DNA of 64,000 nucleotides from Planococcus sp. MSAK28401 (GTDB lineage: Bacteria > Bacillota > Bacilli > Bacillales_A > Planococcaceae). The notes beneath the pieces were generated by a model. The model was given only the letters and a program-made list of their open reading frames with translations, did no database searches and was not told the origin of the DNA. Where the stretch lies: contig NZ_JAAMTH010000001.1 of assembly GCF_018283455.1 (NCBI RefSeq), forward strand, positions 405,001 to 469,000, given 5' to 3'. Shown here piece after piece: positions 8,988 to 18,086 of the stretch; position 1 is the stretch's first letter, and every line of letters starts with the position of its first letter. A program made the position numbers and the translations under genes.

Positions 8988-10436
8988 ATGCTGGAAAAAA
9001 TTAAAAAAGACTGGTTTTCAAATGTAAAAGGAGATGTGCTCGCGGGCTTGGTTGTGGCTTTAGCGCTCATTCCTGAAGCTATTGCGTTTTCGATCATTGC
9101 GGGAGTTGACCCGATGGTCGGGTTATACGCTTCCTTTCTGATTGCGGTGATCATCGCTTTTGTCGGCGGCCGCCCCGCTATGATTTCGGGTGCGACTGGC
9201 GCGATGGCGCTGCTTATGGTGCCGCTTGTGCGGGATTATGGAGTTGAGTATCTATTCGCAGCAACGGTTTTAACGGGGGTCATCCAAATTCTCTTTGGCG
9301 TCTTCAAAGTAGCCAAAGTGATGAAATTCATTCCGCGGGCTGTGATGATCGGCTTCGTCAATGCCTTGGCGATCCTGATCTTTATGGCGCAAGTTCCTCA
9401 TTTTCTCGGAATCAATACCATGACCTATATTTTCGTGGCGGTGACCTTGGCGATTGTTTACATCGTCCCGCGTTTTTTCAAAGCAGTGCCTGCACCGTTG
9501 ATTGCTTTGGTGCTGTTGACGGCAGCTGCGATATACGGCGGCTTTGAATTGCGGACAGTTGGAGACCTTGGGACGATTACCCAATCTCTCCCTGCTTTCC
9601 TTATTCCAAGCGTGCCGTTCAGTTTCGAAACATTCCTGATCGTCTTGCCGTTCTCACTGGCGCTGGCGATTGTCGGTTTGCTCGAATCGCTTTTGACGGC
9701 AAATATTGTCGATGACATGACCGGTACATCGAGTGACAAAAACAAAGAGTCGCGCGGACAAGGCATCGCCAATTTCGTCACAGGATTTTTCGGCGGCATG
9801 GCGGGCTGCGCGATGATCGGGCAAGCAATCATCAATGTGAAATCAGGTGGGCGGACAAGACTGTCTTCGTTACTCGCTGGGGTTTTTCTGATGTTTTTGA
9901 TCATCGTGCTCGGTGAGATGGTCGTCCAGATTCCGATGCCGGTACTGGTGGGCATCATGATCATGGTATCTATCGGCACGTTTGATTGGAGTTCCTTCAC
10001 TTATTTGAAAAAAGCGCCGATCACCGATTCCATCGTCATGGTGGCGACAGTGTCGATTGTGGTATACACACACGATTTATCGCAAGGTGTTATTGCAGGA
10101 GTAATCTTGAGCGCGATTTTCTTTGTCGCTAAAATTTCTAAAATCAAAGTGCAAAAGAAACTGCTCGAAGCGACGCATTATCAAGTGCAGGGGCAATTAT
10201 TCTTCGCATCTGTCGATGATTTTCTGGACAAATTCGATTTTAGCGTGGAAGATAAAGATATAGTCATTGATTTCACAGAAGCCCATATCTGGGATGATTC
10301 CGGGGTAGGGACCGTAGACCGTGTCGTCTTGAAGTTTCGTGAAAATGCCAACCAAGTGACTGTTATCGGCTTGGATGCCGGGAGTGAGAAACTGGTCGAC
10401 CAGTTGGCCATCTTCAAGAGCGAGCACGCCACATGA
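8988..10436 (+). CDS. SulP family inorganic anion transporter (copy 1)
   Basis: 482 residues. The SulP membrane domain (about residues 20-370) begins with the family-typical segment [17 protein letters not shown]. It is followed by a short cytoplasmic STAS domain (about 390-480) containing ..VVIDF-type and DDSGVGTVDRVV segments. The family transports sulfate, bicarbonate or dicarboxylates. No carbonic anhydrase is adjacent, so the substrate is open. The ATG at 8988 follows TAAAGGAG. It is almost identical along its whole length to the gene at 13131-14591, with only scattered substitutions. Twenty-eight bases downstream starts a UspA gene, so the two are probably one transcript. Confidence 0.9.
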   Translation: MLEKIKKDWFSNVKGDVLAGLVVALALIPEAIAFSIIAGVDPMVGLYASFLIAVIIAFVGGRPAMISGATGAMALLMVPLVRDYGVEYLFAATVLTGVIQILFGVFKVAKVMKFIPRAVMIGFVNALAILIFMAQVPHFLGINTMTYIFVAVTLAIVYIVPRFFKAVPAPLIALVLLTAAAIYGGFELRTVGDLGTITQSLPAFLIPSVPFSFETFLIVLPFSLALAIVGLLESLLTANIVDDMTGTSSDKNKESRGQGIANFVTGFFGGMAGCAMIGQAIINVKSGGRTRLSSLLAGVFLMFLIIVLGEMVVQIPMPVLVGIMIMVSIGTFDWSSFTYLKKAPITDSIVMVATVSIVVYTHDLSQGVIAGVILSAIFFVAKISKIKVQKKLLEATHYQVQGQLFFASVDDFLDKFDFSVEDKDIVIDFTEAHIWDDSGVGTVDRVVLKFRENANQVTVIGLDAGSEKLVDQLAIFKSEHAT

Positions 10437-10464
10437 CCAATTCATTAAAGGGGAGTGTTGAGAA

Positions 10465-10884
10465 GTGTACAAGAAAATCCTACTCGCTGTGGATGGTTCC
10501 GACCATTCACTACGTGCAGCTAAAGAAGCCGTAAAAATAGCAAAAGGATCTGATGAATCACAGATCACGATTGTTTTTGTGGCGGATCACGATAACGCGA
10601 AAAACGAAGTACTTCACAGCGGCAGTTCCGCGGAGCTGGATTTCCAGCGCCGCAAGAAATTGCAGCCTGTTGAAGAAGCGATCGCGTCGGAGCACATCAA
10701 ATACCGCGTGGAGATCCTTCATGGTACGCCGGGGCCTACGATTGTCGATTTTGCCAATAAAGAAGCGTTCGACATGCTCGTGATCGGCAGCCGCGGATTG
10801 AATTCCTTGCAGGAAATGGTGCTTGGCAGCGTCAGCCATAAAGTGGTCAAGCGTGCGAATTGCCCGGTACTGATCGTAAAATAA
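10465..10884 (+). CDS. Universal stress protein, UspA family
   Basis: 139 residues covering one Usp fold. It starts with YKKILLAVDGSDHS and carries the ATP-binding pattern GSRGLNSLQEMVLGSVSHKV (GxxGxnxxxxxxxGSVS) near the C-terminus, so it should be an ATP-binding type. The GTG start at 10465 lies after AAGGGGAG. It follows the SulP gene in the same direction. SulP-Usp pairing is common in bacteria and suggests that the Usp senses energy status for the transporter; that link is inference. Confidence 0.9.
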   Translation: MYKKILLAVDGSDHSLRAAKEAVKIAKGSDESQITIVFVADHDNAKNEVLHSGSSAELDFQRRKKLQPVEEAIASEHIKYRVEILHGTPGPTIVDFANKEAFDMLVIGSRGLNSLQEMVLGSVSHKVVKRANCPVLIVK

Positions 10885-10912
10885 AAAAGGGCTCCCCAGT
10901 GGAGCCCTTTTT
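10883..10912 (+). terminator. Terminator after the usp gene
   Basis: AAGGGCTCC / GGAGCCCTT stem with a T run; it overlaps the TAA stop. Confidence 0.9.
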
Positions 10913-10940
10913 GCTGTAACAAGCAAGAGAGGAGAACACA

Positions 10941-12206
10941 GTGAAACATACCGCGCCAATACATACGCCATTTTATTATGGGTGGGTCATCGTCGCGATT
11001 TCGGCGTTGTCGTATTTCTTTTCGGGACCCGGCCAGACCTTTTCCAATGCCATTTTTATCGATTACTACATAGAGGAGTTCGGATGGAGCCGCTCGACGG
11101 TGTCAGGAATCTATTCTGCGGCCACTTTGCTCGCTGGTTTCCTGATCTTTATGGTCGGCAGGCTGTTCGATAGCCAGGGAGCGCGCAAGATGGCGGTCAT
11201 CATCTCGAGCTTGCTGGGGCTCGCCTGTTTGTTTAATGGATTGATCGCCAACACTTTCATGCTGTTCGTCGGCTTCTTTTTGATTCGCCTACTCGGGCAA
11301 GGCTCGATGTCACTCACGCCGAAGTCGCTCGTGCCCCAATGGTTTATTGCCAAAAGAGGGCGCGCGCTCAGCCTCGCAGCACTCGGGGCGATGGTCGGCT
11401 CTGCCGTCTTTCCATTGCTCAACGTATGGCTGATCGAAACCTTCGATTGGCGCATTGCGTGGATGCTGCTCGGCGCGTCTGTGCTGGTCATTTTCACGCC
11501 GCTCGCCTTTTTGCTGATTCGCAACAAGCCGGAAGATATCGGCTTGCGTCCTGATGGGGAAGTGATTCCTGAAGGGGAGACCGCAGAGAAGAGTTTGTCG
11601 GCAGATATTAGCTGGACCGTGAAAGAAGCGCAGAAAACCCGCGCCTTTTGGCTGCTGCTGTTTTGTGTCGCCACGCCAGCCTTGGTGAACACGGGAATCA
11701 CGTTCCATTTAGTATCGATTTTTTCACAGCAATCGCTGACGCCTGAAGCCGCGGCGACGGTACTCAGCTTGATGGCGGTCGTCGGATTTCCGGTAACGTT
11801 TTTAGCCGGCTATTTGCTGGATAAAATCGAAGTGCGCTGGATGCTGGTGGCTTTGTTTGCTGGGGAGATTGTTTTCATTTTGCTGCTCCAGCAAGCGACC
11901 GTTCTGTCATTAGCGATCCTGTTTGGCGTCGTATGGGGAGTCGTGTCAGGAATTGAGCGGGTCACGTTGAGCATTGTCTGGCCCAATTATTACGGCCGCC
12001 AGTATATCGGCAGCATCAGCGGCATCGCCATGGCGATCATGGTCATCGGCTCTGCCTTAGGGCCCTTGCCGTTCGGCTTGTTCTACGATTTCCTTGGCGG
12101 CTACGATGAAGCATTAAGCTTCCTGCTCATCATCCCGGCCTTAGCGATCGTCGCTTCCATCCTGGCAAAACCGCCCGTGAAAGAAGAATTGAAAACCGGA
12201 AAATAG
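10941..12206 (+). CDS. MFS transporter, OxlT/monocarboxylate-like
   Basis: 421 residues with 12 predicted membrane segments. The start YYGWVIVAISALSYFFSGPG and the segment EEFGWSRSTVSG are typical of the oxalate:formate antiporter / monocarboxylate porter subfamily. The motif A region reads GRLFDSQGARK between TM2 and TM3. It is likely a carrier of a small organic anion, exact substrate unknown. The GTG start at 10941 follows AGAGGAG. It lies alone after the usp terminator. Confidence 0.85.
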   Translation: MKHTAPIHTPFYYGWVIVAISALSYFFSGPGQTFSNAIFIDYYIEEFGWSRSTVSGIYSAATLLAGFLIFMVGRLFDSQGARKMAVIISSLLGLACLFNGLIANTFMLFVGFFLIRLLGQGSMSLTPKSLVPQWFIAKRGRALSLAALGAMVGSAVFPLLNVWLIETFDWRIAWMLLGASVLVIFTPLAFLLIRNKPEDIGLRPDGEVIPEGETAEKSLSADISWTVKEAQKTRAFWLLLFCVATPALVNTGITFHLVSIFSQQSLTPEAAATVLSLMAVVGFPVTFLAGYLLDKIEVRWMLVALFAGEIVFILLLQQATVLSLAILFGVVWGVVSGIERVTLSIVWPNYYGRQYIGSISGIAMAIMVIGSALGPLPFGLFYDFLGGYDEALSFLLIIPALAIVASILAKPPVKEELKTGK

Positions 12207-12229
12207 AAAGCATTTATATTCACCTTGGC

Positions 12230-12380
12230 AGAGCGTTGAATAAATAATTTTTCTACGCTAGTGAAGCGGAAGACGAAGACCCTGCAGGAGCGCAGCGACG
12301 AAGCGGCTGAGGCCGTGCCCGCGGAAAGCGTCCGGCTGGAGCGAAACGCAAAAAAAGCTGCTGAGGTTTCTCGACAGCCT
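12230..12380. repeat. Dispersed non-coding element (copy 1)
   Basis: About 150 bp from CAGAGCGTTGAATAA to TTTCTCGACAGCCT. The GC-rich core (GACCCTGCAGGAGCGCAGCG ... GTGCCCGCGGAAAGCG) is shared with a second copy at 45509-45743. Its ends also match that copy and are imperfect inverted repeats of each other. It is placed directly in front of a terminator hairpin, as is the other copy. There is no coding capacity. It resembles small dispersed repeats common in Bacillaceae and Planococcaceae. Confidence 0.65.
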
Positions 12381-12382
12381 AT

Positions 12383-12411
12383 AAAAAAGAGCGCCTCGGC
12401 GCTCTTTTTTT
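12383..12411. terminator. Bidirectional terminator
   Basis: AAAAAAGAGCGCC tc GGCGCTCTTTTTT, a perfect stem. It serves the convergent MFS and recombinase-like genes and overlaps the stop codon of the latter. Confidence 0.9.
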
Positions 12412-12952
12412 AATTCTCCAAATAACGATACAAAGTGGATTTGCTGATGCCGGTCTGTTCTTTGATCTCGGCCAAGCTATAGGATTTGCTTTTATACATC
12501 TCAATCGCTTTTTTAACATTGGCATCCGGCTTGCGCGGGCGCCCCGCGTGCATGCCTTTTTGCTTGGCTTCCGATAGGCCCGCTTTGGTTTTTGCGCTGA
12601 TGGCATCGCTCTGGAATTCGGCGATCGATTTTGCGATTTCCAAAAATGAAAACGACGTGCCTTTTGCGGTATCGATATTTTCTTTAACGGCATGAAGGAA
12701 CGCGCTTTTTTCTTCGAGCGCTTCAACCAGGTCCACCAATTGGCGGGTTGAATCCGCCAGGACATGGAGTTTCATCACGATGATGCGGTCTCCCAGGGCT
12801 ACAGCGTCCAACATGCGATCCAGCTCGGTCCGCTGTTTCGGGGAACTATGGGATTCTATATGGATCACATCGCAGCCGAATTCTTTAAACAGGGCACGCT
12901 GCTTTTGACAATCTAAATCTTCTTCAATGGCTCTTGCGTAACCGATTCGCAC
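12410..12952 (-). CDS. Serine recombinase homologue lacking catalytic residues
   Basis: 180 residues with a resolvase N-terminal fold (1-130) and a C-terminal helix-turn-helix (about 140-180; SLAEIKEQTGISKSTLYRYL), the layout of small resolvases/invertases. The active site is gone. The usual GYARVST reads GYARAIE, so the nucleophilic Ser is Ile9. The usual KLDRLGRS reads KLHVLADS, replacing the conserved Asp and both Arg. DRML (Arg46) is kept. It should bind DNA but not recombine it, so a regulator or structural protein is likely. The GTG start follows GAGGAG with an eight-base spacer. It is divergent from the second sulP gene across 178 bp. Confidence 0.85.
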   Translation of the reverse strand: MRIGYARAIEEDLDCQKQRALFKEFGCDVIHIESHSSPKQRTELDRMLDAVALGDRIIVMKLHVLADSTRQLVDLVEALEEKSAFLHAVKENIDTAKGTSFSFLEIAKSIAEFQSDAISAKTKAGLSEAKQKGMHAGRPRKPDANVKKAIEMYKSKSYSLAEIKEQTGISKSTLYRYLEN

Positions 12953-13013
12953 GTAAAAAACTCCTCGCTGTACAAAGTGAATATATTATAACATATTAAT
13001 TTTTTTGTAAAAA

Positions 13014-13075
13014 TGGGCCCAAAAAGGTTCCATTAATGGAGCGTCGGTGCTAAACTATTTTCATTGTGAAAAAAT
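13014..13075 (+). promoter_or_regulatory. Leader of second sulP gene, shared with its paralogue
   Basis: GGCCCAAAAAGGTTCCATTA followed by ATGGAG, GGTGCTAAACT and TCATTGTGAAA mirrors the leader of the first sulP gene. The core TCCATTAATGGA is a perfect 12-bp palindrome. It lies in the divergent promoter region with the recombinase-like gene, so it is a candidate binding site for that protein (inference). Confidence 0.5.
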
Positions 13076-13130
13076 AAGGTTTCCAGTATATGAAGAAACT
13101 TTTAAATAAAGAATAGAGGAGCACGAACAC

Positions 13131-14591
13131 GTGAAACAAAGTCTTAAAACCCAATGGTTCGGGAATATCCGCGGTGATATATTGTCAGGGATTCTCGTCG
13201 CCATTGCGCTCATCCCAGAAGCCATTGCCTTCTCCATCATTGCAGGGGTCGATCCGATGGTCGGCTTGTATGCTTCCTTCAGTATAGCGGTCATCATCGC
13301 TTTCGTCGGCGGCCGTCCCGGCATGATTTCGGCCGCGACCGGCGCGATGGCGCTATTGATGGTGCCGCTTGTCCGTGACCACGGGCTGGAATACTTACTT
13401 GCTGCCACGATTTTGACAGGCGTTATCCAGCTCCTGTTCGGCGTCTTCAAAGTCGCGAAAGTGATGAAATTCATCCCGCGCGCCGTCATGATTGGCTTCG
13501 TCAACGCGCTAGCCATCTTGATCTTCATGGCACAAGTGCCGCATTTCATCGGCATCAACACGATGACTTATGTATTTGTGGCAATTACACTGGCCATCAT
13601 CTATATCGTCCCCCGCTTTTTCAAAGCCATTCCGGCCCCGCTCATTGCGCTGGTCGTTTTGACGGTCGTGGCCATCTATTCTGGATTTGAACTGCGCACT
13701 GTGGGTGACCTGGGTACAATCAGCCAGACGCTTCCAAGCTTCCTATTGCCGGATGTTCCGTTCAATTTGGAAACTTTGTCGATCATTTTCCCATATTCGC
13801 TTGCGTTAGCGATTGTCGGCTTGCTTGAATCGCTGCTGACAGCCAATATCGTCGATGATATGACCGATACAACAAGCGACAAGAACAAAGAAGCCAGAGG
13901 GCAAGGAATCGCCAACTTCGTCACGGGTTTCTTCGGCGGAATGGCTGGCTGTGCGATGATCGGGCAATCGGTCATCAATGTCAAATCGGGCGGCCGTGGC
14001 CGCTTGTCGGCGCTTGTTGCTGGTACGTTCCTAATGTTTTTGATCATCGTTCTCGGCAATGTCGTTGTGCAGATCCCGATGCCGGTGCTTGTCGGCATCA
14101 TGATCATGGTATCAATCGGGACATTCGATTGGGCTTCGTTCACTTACTTGAAAAAAGCACCGAAGACCGATTCGATTGTTATGGTTGCGACGGTCGCCAT
14201 CGTCGTCTATACGCACGATTTATCGATCGGTGTATTGGCAGGCGTCTTACTGAGTGCCATTTTCTTCGTCTCGAAGATTTCCAAGATCAAAGTGGAAAAA
14301 CGTTTGCTCGATGCAACACAATACCGCGTTGAAGGCCAATTGTTCTTCGCTTCGGTTGAGGATTTCCTGGAGAAATTCGATTTCGATATCGAACGCGAGA
14401 AAGTAGTCATCGATTTCACGGATGCCCATATTTGGGACGATTCCGGCGTCGGCGCCGTCGACAGAGTCGTGCTGAAGTTCCGCGAAAACGCCAACGAAGT
14501 GGAAGTAACGGGCTTAGATGCCGGAAGCCAGAAACTGGTCGATCAATTGGCAATCTTCAAAAGCTCGAACGCAAAACTGCCCACCCATTGA
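13131..14591 (+). CDS. SulP family inorganic anion transporter (copy 2)
   Basis: 486 residues, same architecture as copy 1: SulP membrane domain, then a STAS domain with [12 protein letters not shown]. Long blocks are identical to copy 1, for example [20 protein letters not shown]. The GTG start at 13131 follows AGAGGAG. It differs from copy 1 mainly in surface and loop residues and in a slightly longer C-terminus. It stands alone between the recombinase-like gene and a strong terminator and has no Usp partner. A tandem duplication with an inserted region is the simplest history. Confidence 0.9.
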   Translation: MKQSLKTQWFGNIRGDILSGILVAIALIPEAIAFSIIAGVDPMVGLYASFSIAVIIAFVGGRPGMISAATGAMALLMVPLVRDHGLEYLLAATILTGVIQLLFGVFKVAKVMKFIPRAVMIGFVNALAILIFMAQVPHFIGINTMTYVFVAITLAIIYIVPRFFKAIPAPLIALVVLTVVAIYSGFELRTVGDLGTISQTLPSFLLPDVPFNLETLSIIFPYSLALAIVGLLESLLTANIVDDMTDTTSDKNKEARGQGIANFVTGFFGGMAGCAMIGQSVINVKSGGRGRLSALVAGTFLMFLIIVLGNVVVQIPMPVLVGIMIMVSIGTFDWASFTYLKKAPKTDSIVMVATVAIVVYTHDLSIGVLAGVLLSAIFFVSKISKIKVEKRLLDATQYRVEGQLFFASVEDFLEKFDFDIEREKVVIDFTDAHIWDDSGVGAVDRVVLKFRENANEVEVTGLDAGSQKLVDQLAIFKSSNAKLPTH

Positions 14592-14605
14592 TGGAATTTT
14601 ATAGA

Positions 14606-14640
14606 AGCCCGTCCTTACAAAAAGGACGGGCTTTTTTTTT
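14606..14640 (+). terminator. Terminator of sulP copy 2
   Basis: AAGCCCGTCCTT / AAGGACGGGCTT stem with a run of ten T. Confidence 0.92.
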
Positions 14641-14780
14641 GCGTCCGGACACATCAGCGCAATCAAATAATAGAAAAAAGATGTAAAGCGTTCACTTTTT
14701 AGAAATATTTTCTATTTAAACAAAATTTTTATACTATATAATAACCGTAAATAGGTTTTATTGGAAAAGAGGTATTCATT

Positions 14781-17700
14781 ATGAAAAAAACAATCATTGG
14801 TGCAGCGATCGTGTTGCTGCTATTGCTATCGCCATTTCTTATCTGGCTGTTTCAAGGAAGCGAGCCTTTGAACGTGGCGATTGTCGACAAAACCGTCCCA
14901 ACGGAAAATTACCGCGAACATAAGGGACTGACTTGGGTCTTGAACCATAACCGTTATGTCAAAGAGGATGAGTCGGACTACCTCGCGGACGCGGATTATT
15001 TCGGTTTTATGCCGGATGAAGCCGGAAAGGATTATGAAATTCGTGGTGTTGAGGAACTTGGATCAGGCTACGACCTGATTTATTTGGCTGATGCATACGG
15101 GGTATACGAAGACGATCTCCCGTGGCAAGAGGCCAAAGGAGAACGCTCCGAGCTCATCTATGGCGGCTTGGAGATGGCTGAATGGCAGACGATTAAGCAG
15201 CAAGTGGTGGATGGGGGCAGCGATTTAGTCGTTGAATTTAATACATTTGCTTCCCCGACAGATGCTGACGTCAGCGCAGATATGGAAGAGTTTCTTGGCA
15301 TTAAGTGGAGTGGCTGGAGCGGCCGCTATTTCCCTGACTTAGCAGCAGGGGCCGAGGTGCCGGATTGGATCATCCAGAACTATGAACAAGACGCCGAAGA
15401 CTGGCAGTTCACGGGCGGAGGATTTGTGCTCGTCGAAGACGCTAGTGGCGAGATTGTCGTCCTGTCTGAAGAGCGTGGAGATATCGAAAGTGCTGGGCTG
15501 CACGTAAAATTCACGGAGCCTGGGCAAGCGGCTTTTGACCTTCAGGAAAGTCCGACGTTCGATTATTGGTTTGATATCAATGAAGTGCAAGGACAGACCG
15601 AAGTGCTTGCCGAATACGAATGGTCTCTCGGCGAACAAGGCCAAGCGGCGCTTTCCGAACGGGGGATTCCTGAGAATTTCCCGGCCGTCATGCACACGAC
15701 TGTAAATGATGCGGGGGTCTATTATTTTGCTGGTGACTTTGTCGATGTTGAGGACGTGCCGGCTTTCTATCAATACGGCGGACTCGCAAAAATGAGGGAT
15801 TGGATGTCATTTGGCGGCAATGATAGTTTTTATTGGAAAACGTATGTGCCGATGATGGAATCGATTCTTGCGGGCAATTCGGCAAAAGAGCAAGAAACGC
15901 CGTCGCAGGTATCGTCGTCTGCTGAAAAAGACGGGATTTCCTATCCATCACGCGTGAACGGCGAACAGTTTGAAGTGTTCGAAGATGGCGAGTGGAAGGA
16001 ATTCACCGTTAAAGGCGTCAATATGGGCATGGCAAAACCCGGAACTTTCCCTGGCGAAGCAGCGATCACCCGCGAGGAATATGACCGCTGGTTCGAGGCG
16101 ATTGGCGACATGAACGCCAACGCTATCCGTGTTTATACGCTTCACCCGCCTGCTTTTTATGAAGCGTTGGCCAAGTACAATGAAACAGCCGAAACGCCGC
16201 TCTATGTCTACCACGGTGTATGGATTGATGAAGGGCCGCTAGAGGAAACCTTGGATGCGTTCACGCCTGAAATTACGGAACGCTTCCAGCAAGAGATGAA
16301 AAAAGTTGCGGATGCCGTTCACGGCGATGCCAAAGTTGATGAAGAGCCGGGGCATGCTTCCGGAACTTACACGGCAGACATTTCCGATTACGTCATCGGC
16401 TGGATGATTGGTATTGAATGGTACCCGTTTACAGTCGACGAGATGAACCGTAAATATCCGGATCTTGGCGAGTTTTCGGGCACATATATCGAAACCGAAG
16501 ATGCCAATCCGATGGAGTACTGGATTGCAGAGCAGCTGGACGTTTTAGCTGCCTATGAATACAAAACTTATGACAGCATGCGACCGCTCAGCTTCACCAA
16601 TTGGGTAACGACCGATAATATCGACCAACCGGCAGAGCCGAGTGAACAAGAAGACTTGGCAACAGTCGATCCAAACCATATCCGTACGACCGGTGAATTG
16701 GCCGAAGTAGGCATGTTTGCTTCCTATCATGTCTATCCATACTATCCGGATTTCCTGAACTTAGAAGAGAAATACACGGAATTTATCGATCACCGCGGCG
16801 AACGCAATAATTATGCGGGGTATTTGCGTGATTTGAATGAATCGCATGATATGCCATTGCTGATCGCGGAATTCGGTGTGCCGGCTTCGAGGGGCATGAC
16901 CCACAAAAATCCATTCGGTTGGAACCAGGGCTTTATTTCCGAAAGTGAGCAAGGGGAAATCGTCAGCCATTTGTATGAAGACATCCTAGAAGAAGGAATG
17001 CTTGGCGGTTTGGTGTTCACCTGGCAGGATGAATGGTTCAAGCGCACGTGGAATACGATGGACTATGACAATCCCGATGAGCGCCCGTTCTGGTCCAATG
17101 CCCAAACGAACGAGCAGCAATTTGGCTTGCTGAGCTTTGACCGCCATAAAGTGAAAGTCGACGGCGAAGACGATTGGCAGGACGGGTCGCTGCTGTATGA
17201 AAAAGAGCAAGGAGCCTTGCGCTCACTGTCGATGGATTCCGATGAGCGCTATGTGTACATCAAAGCGGAGTTCGACCCACAAGAGGAGTGGTGGAATGAA
17301 GACCGCTTGCGCCTGTACTTCAGTGTGCGGGATGATCAAGGAATTCAAGTAGCAGAGAACTTCCTTGCTGATTTCGAGCTTTCCATCGATGGGGGAAAAG
17401 CGGCGCTTAAAGTGGCCGGCGATTACGACACTTTCTATTACGATTACCACGAGCGGCTGGAGATGATTCCAAAAGAGCCGGACATCGAAAACAATTTCCA
17501 TCCGATGCGCCTGGCGTTGAACAAGGAATTCACGCGCCCGGATACAGGGGAAGTCTATCCTTTCGAGTATTATGAGACAGGGAAGCTGCGCTTTGGCATA
17601 GCAGACCCTGAAGACGATCAATACGATTCATTGAATGATTATTATTATTCAGAAGAAGACGGGATTTTGGAAATTCGGATTCCGTGGATGCTGTTGAATG

Positions 17701-17945
17701 CGAAAGACCCGGCGAAAAAAGAATTCACCGGCGATTTGCAAAAAGGCGGCATAGCGGCGAGCATGACAGTGGAAGGCATAAAAGCTGCAGCGGTTCTTGA
17801 GAATCCGGAAGGAAAAGAACTTGAATCGATGGGACTGGACAGCAGCAAGCTTTATTCATGGGAGCCATGGGGGTTGCCGCAAACACAGGAACGCCTGAAA
17901 GAATCCTATTACATTCTGCAAGAGACATTCAAAAATACTGAGTGA
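14781..17945 (+). CDS. Membrane-anchored glycoside-hydrolase-like protein, two-domain
   Basis: 1054 residues. A signal anchor (residues 5-24) is followed by an extracellular N-terminal domain (about 30-370) beginning NVAIVDKTVP, with the look of a Rossmann or amidotransferase-like fold. A linker (about 375-395) leads to a TIM-barrel region (about 395-760), and then a beta-rich C-terminal domain (about 790-1040). The barrel has two clan GH-A-style acids: E546 in GWMIGIEWYP (acid/base position) and E697 in LLIAEFGVP (nucleophile position). It probably cleaves or remodels an extracellular polysaccharide. No synthesis genes are adjacent. The ATG at 14781 follows AAAAGAGG. It is rich in Asp/Glu, as in secreted proteins of salt-tolerant bacteria. 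Confidence 0.7.
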   Translation: MKKTIIGAAIVLLLLLSPFLIWLFQGSEPLNVAIVDKTVPTENYREHKGLTWVLNHNRYVKEDESDYLADADYFGFMPDEAGKDYEIRGVEELGSGYDLIYLADAYGVYEDDLPWQEAKGERSELIYGGLEMAEWQTIKQQVVDGGSDLVVEFNTFASPTDADVSADMEEFLGIKWSGWSGRYFPDLAAGAEVPDWIIQNYEQDAEDWQFTGGGFVLVEDASGEIVVLSEERGDIESAGLHVKFTEPGQAAFDLQESPTFDYWFDINEVQGQTEVLAEYEWSLGEQGQAALSERGIPENFPAVMHTTVNDAGVYYFAGDFVDVEDVPAFYQYGGLAKMRDWMSFGGNDSFYWKTYVPMMESILAGNSAKEQETPSQVSSSAEKDGISYPSRVNGEQFEVFEDGEWKEFTVKGVNMGMAKPGTFPGEAAITREEYDRWFEAIGDMNANAIRVYTLHPPAFYEALAKYNETAETPLYVYHGVWIDEGPLEETLDAFTPEITERFQQEMKKVADAVHGDAKVDEEPGHASGTYTADISDYVIGWMIGIEWYPFTVDEMNRKYPDLGEFSGTYIETEDANPMEYWIAEQLDVLAAYEYKTYDSMRPLSFTNWVTTDNIDQPAEPSEQEDLATVDPNHIRTTGELAEVGMFASYHVYPYYPDFLNLEEKYTEFIDHRGERNNYAGYLRDLNESHDMPLLIAEFGVPASRGMTHKNPFGWNQGFISESEQGEIVSHLYEDILEEGMLGGLVFTWQDEWFKRTWNTMDYDNPDERPFWSNAQTNEQQFGLLSFDRHKVKVDGEDDWQDGSLLYEKEQGALRSLSMDSDERYVYIKAEFDPQEEWWNEDRLRLYFSVRDDQGIQVAENFLADFELSIDGGKAALKVAGDYDTFYYDYHERLEMIPKEPDIENNFHPMRLALNKEFTRPDTGEVYPFEYYETGKLRFGIADPEDDQYDSLNDYYYSEEDGILEIRIPWMLLNAKDPAKKEFTGDLQKGGIAASMTVEGIKAAAVLENPEGKELESMGLDSSKLYSWEPWGLPQTQERLKESYYILQETFKNTE

Positions 17946-17946
17946 G

Positions 17947-18027
17947 AAAAAGACCCATTATGGGCTGCACTGGAACCGTTAGGAACAACTAGCGGCCTAG
18001 AGGCAGTCCGTACCGGGTCTTTTTTTA
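17947..18027 (+). terminator. Long branched terminator-like structure
   Basis: The outer stem AAAAAGACCC / GGGTCTTTTTTT encloses about 58 bases with further pairing: GGGCTGC with GGCAGTCC, and an inner hairpin CCGTTAG-gaacaa-CTAGCGG. It starts directly after the stop codon of the glycosidase-like gene. It acts as a terminator in position, but is unusually large and layered. Confidence 0.7.
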
Positions 18028-18086
18028 CGTTGGTGAACCATACAAAGGAAGTGCGCTTTGATTTTTTCACTTACTAAAATAATAAA

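Noticed and set aside
14683..14700. Possible cre site before the glycosidase-like gene (TGTAAAGCGTTCAC)
   Set aside because: An extra base within the left half breaks alignment with the cre consensus.
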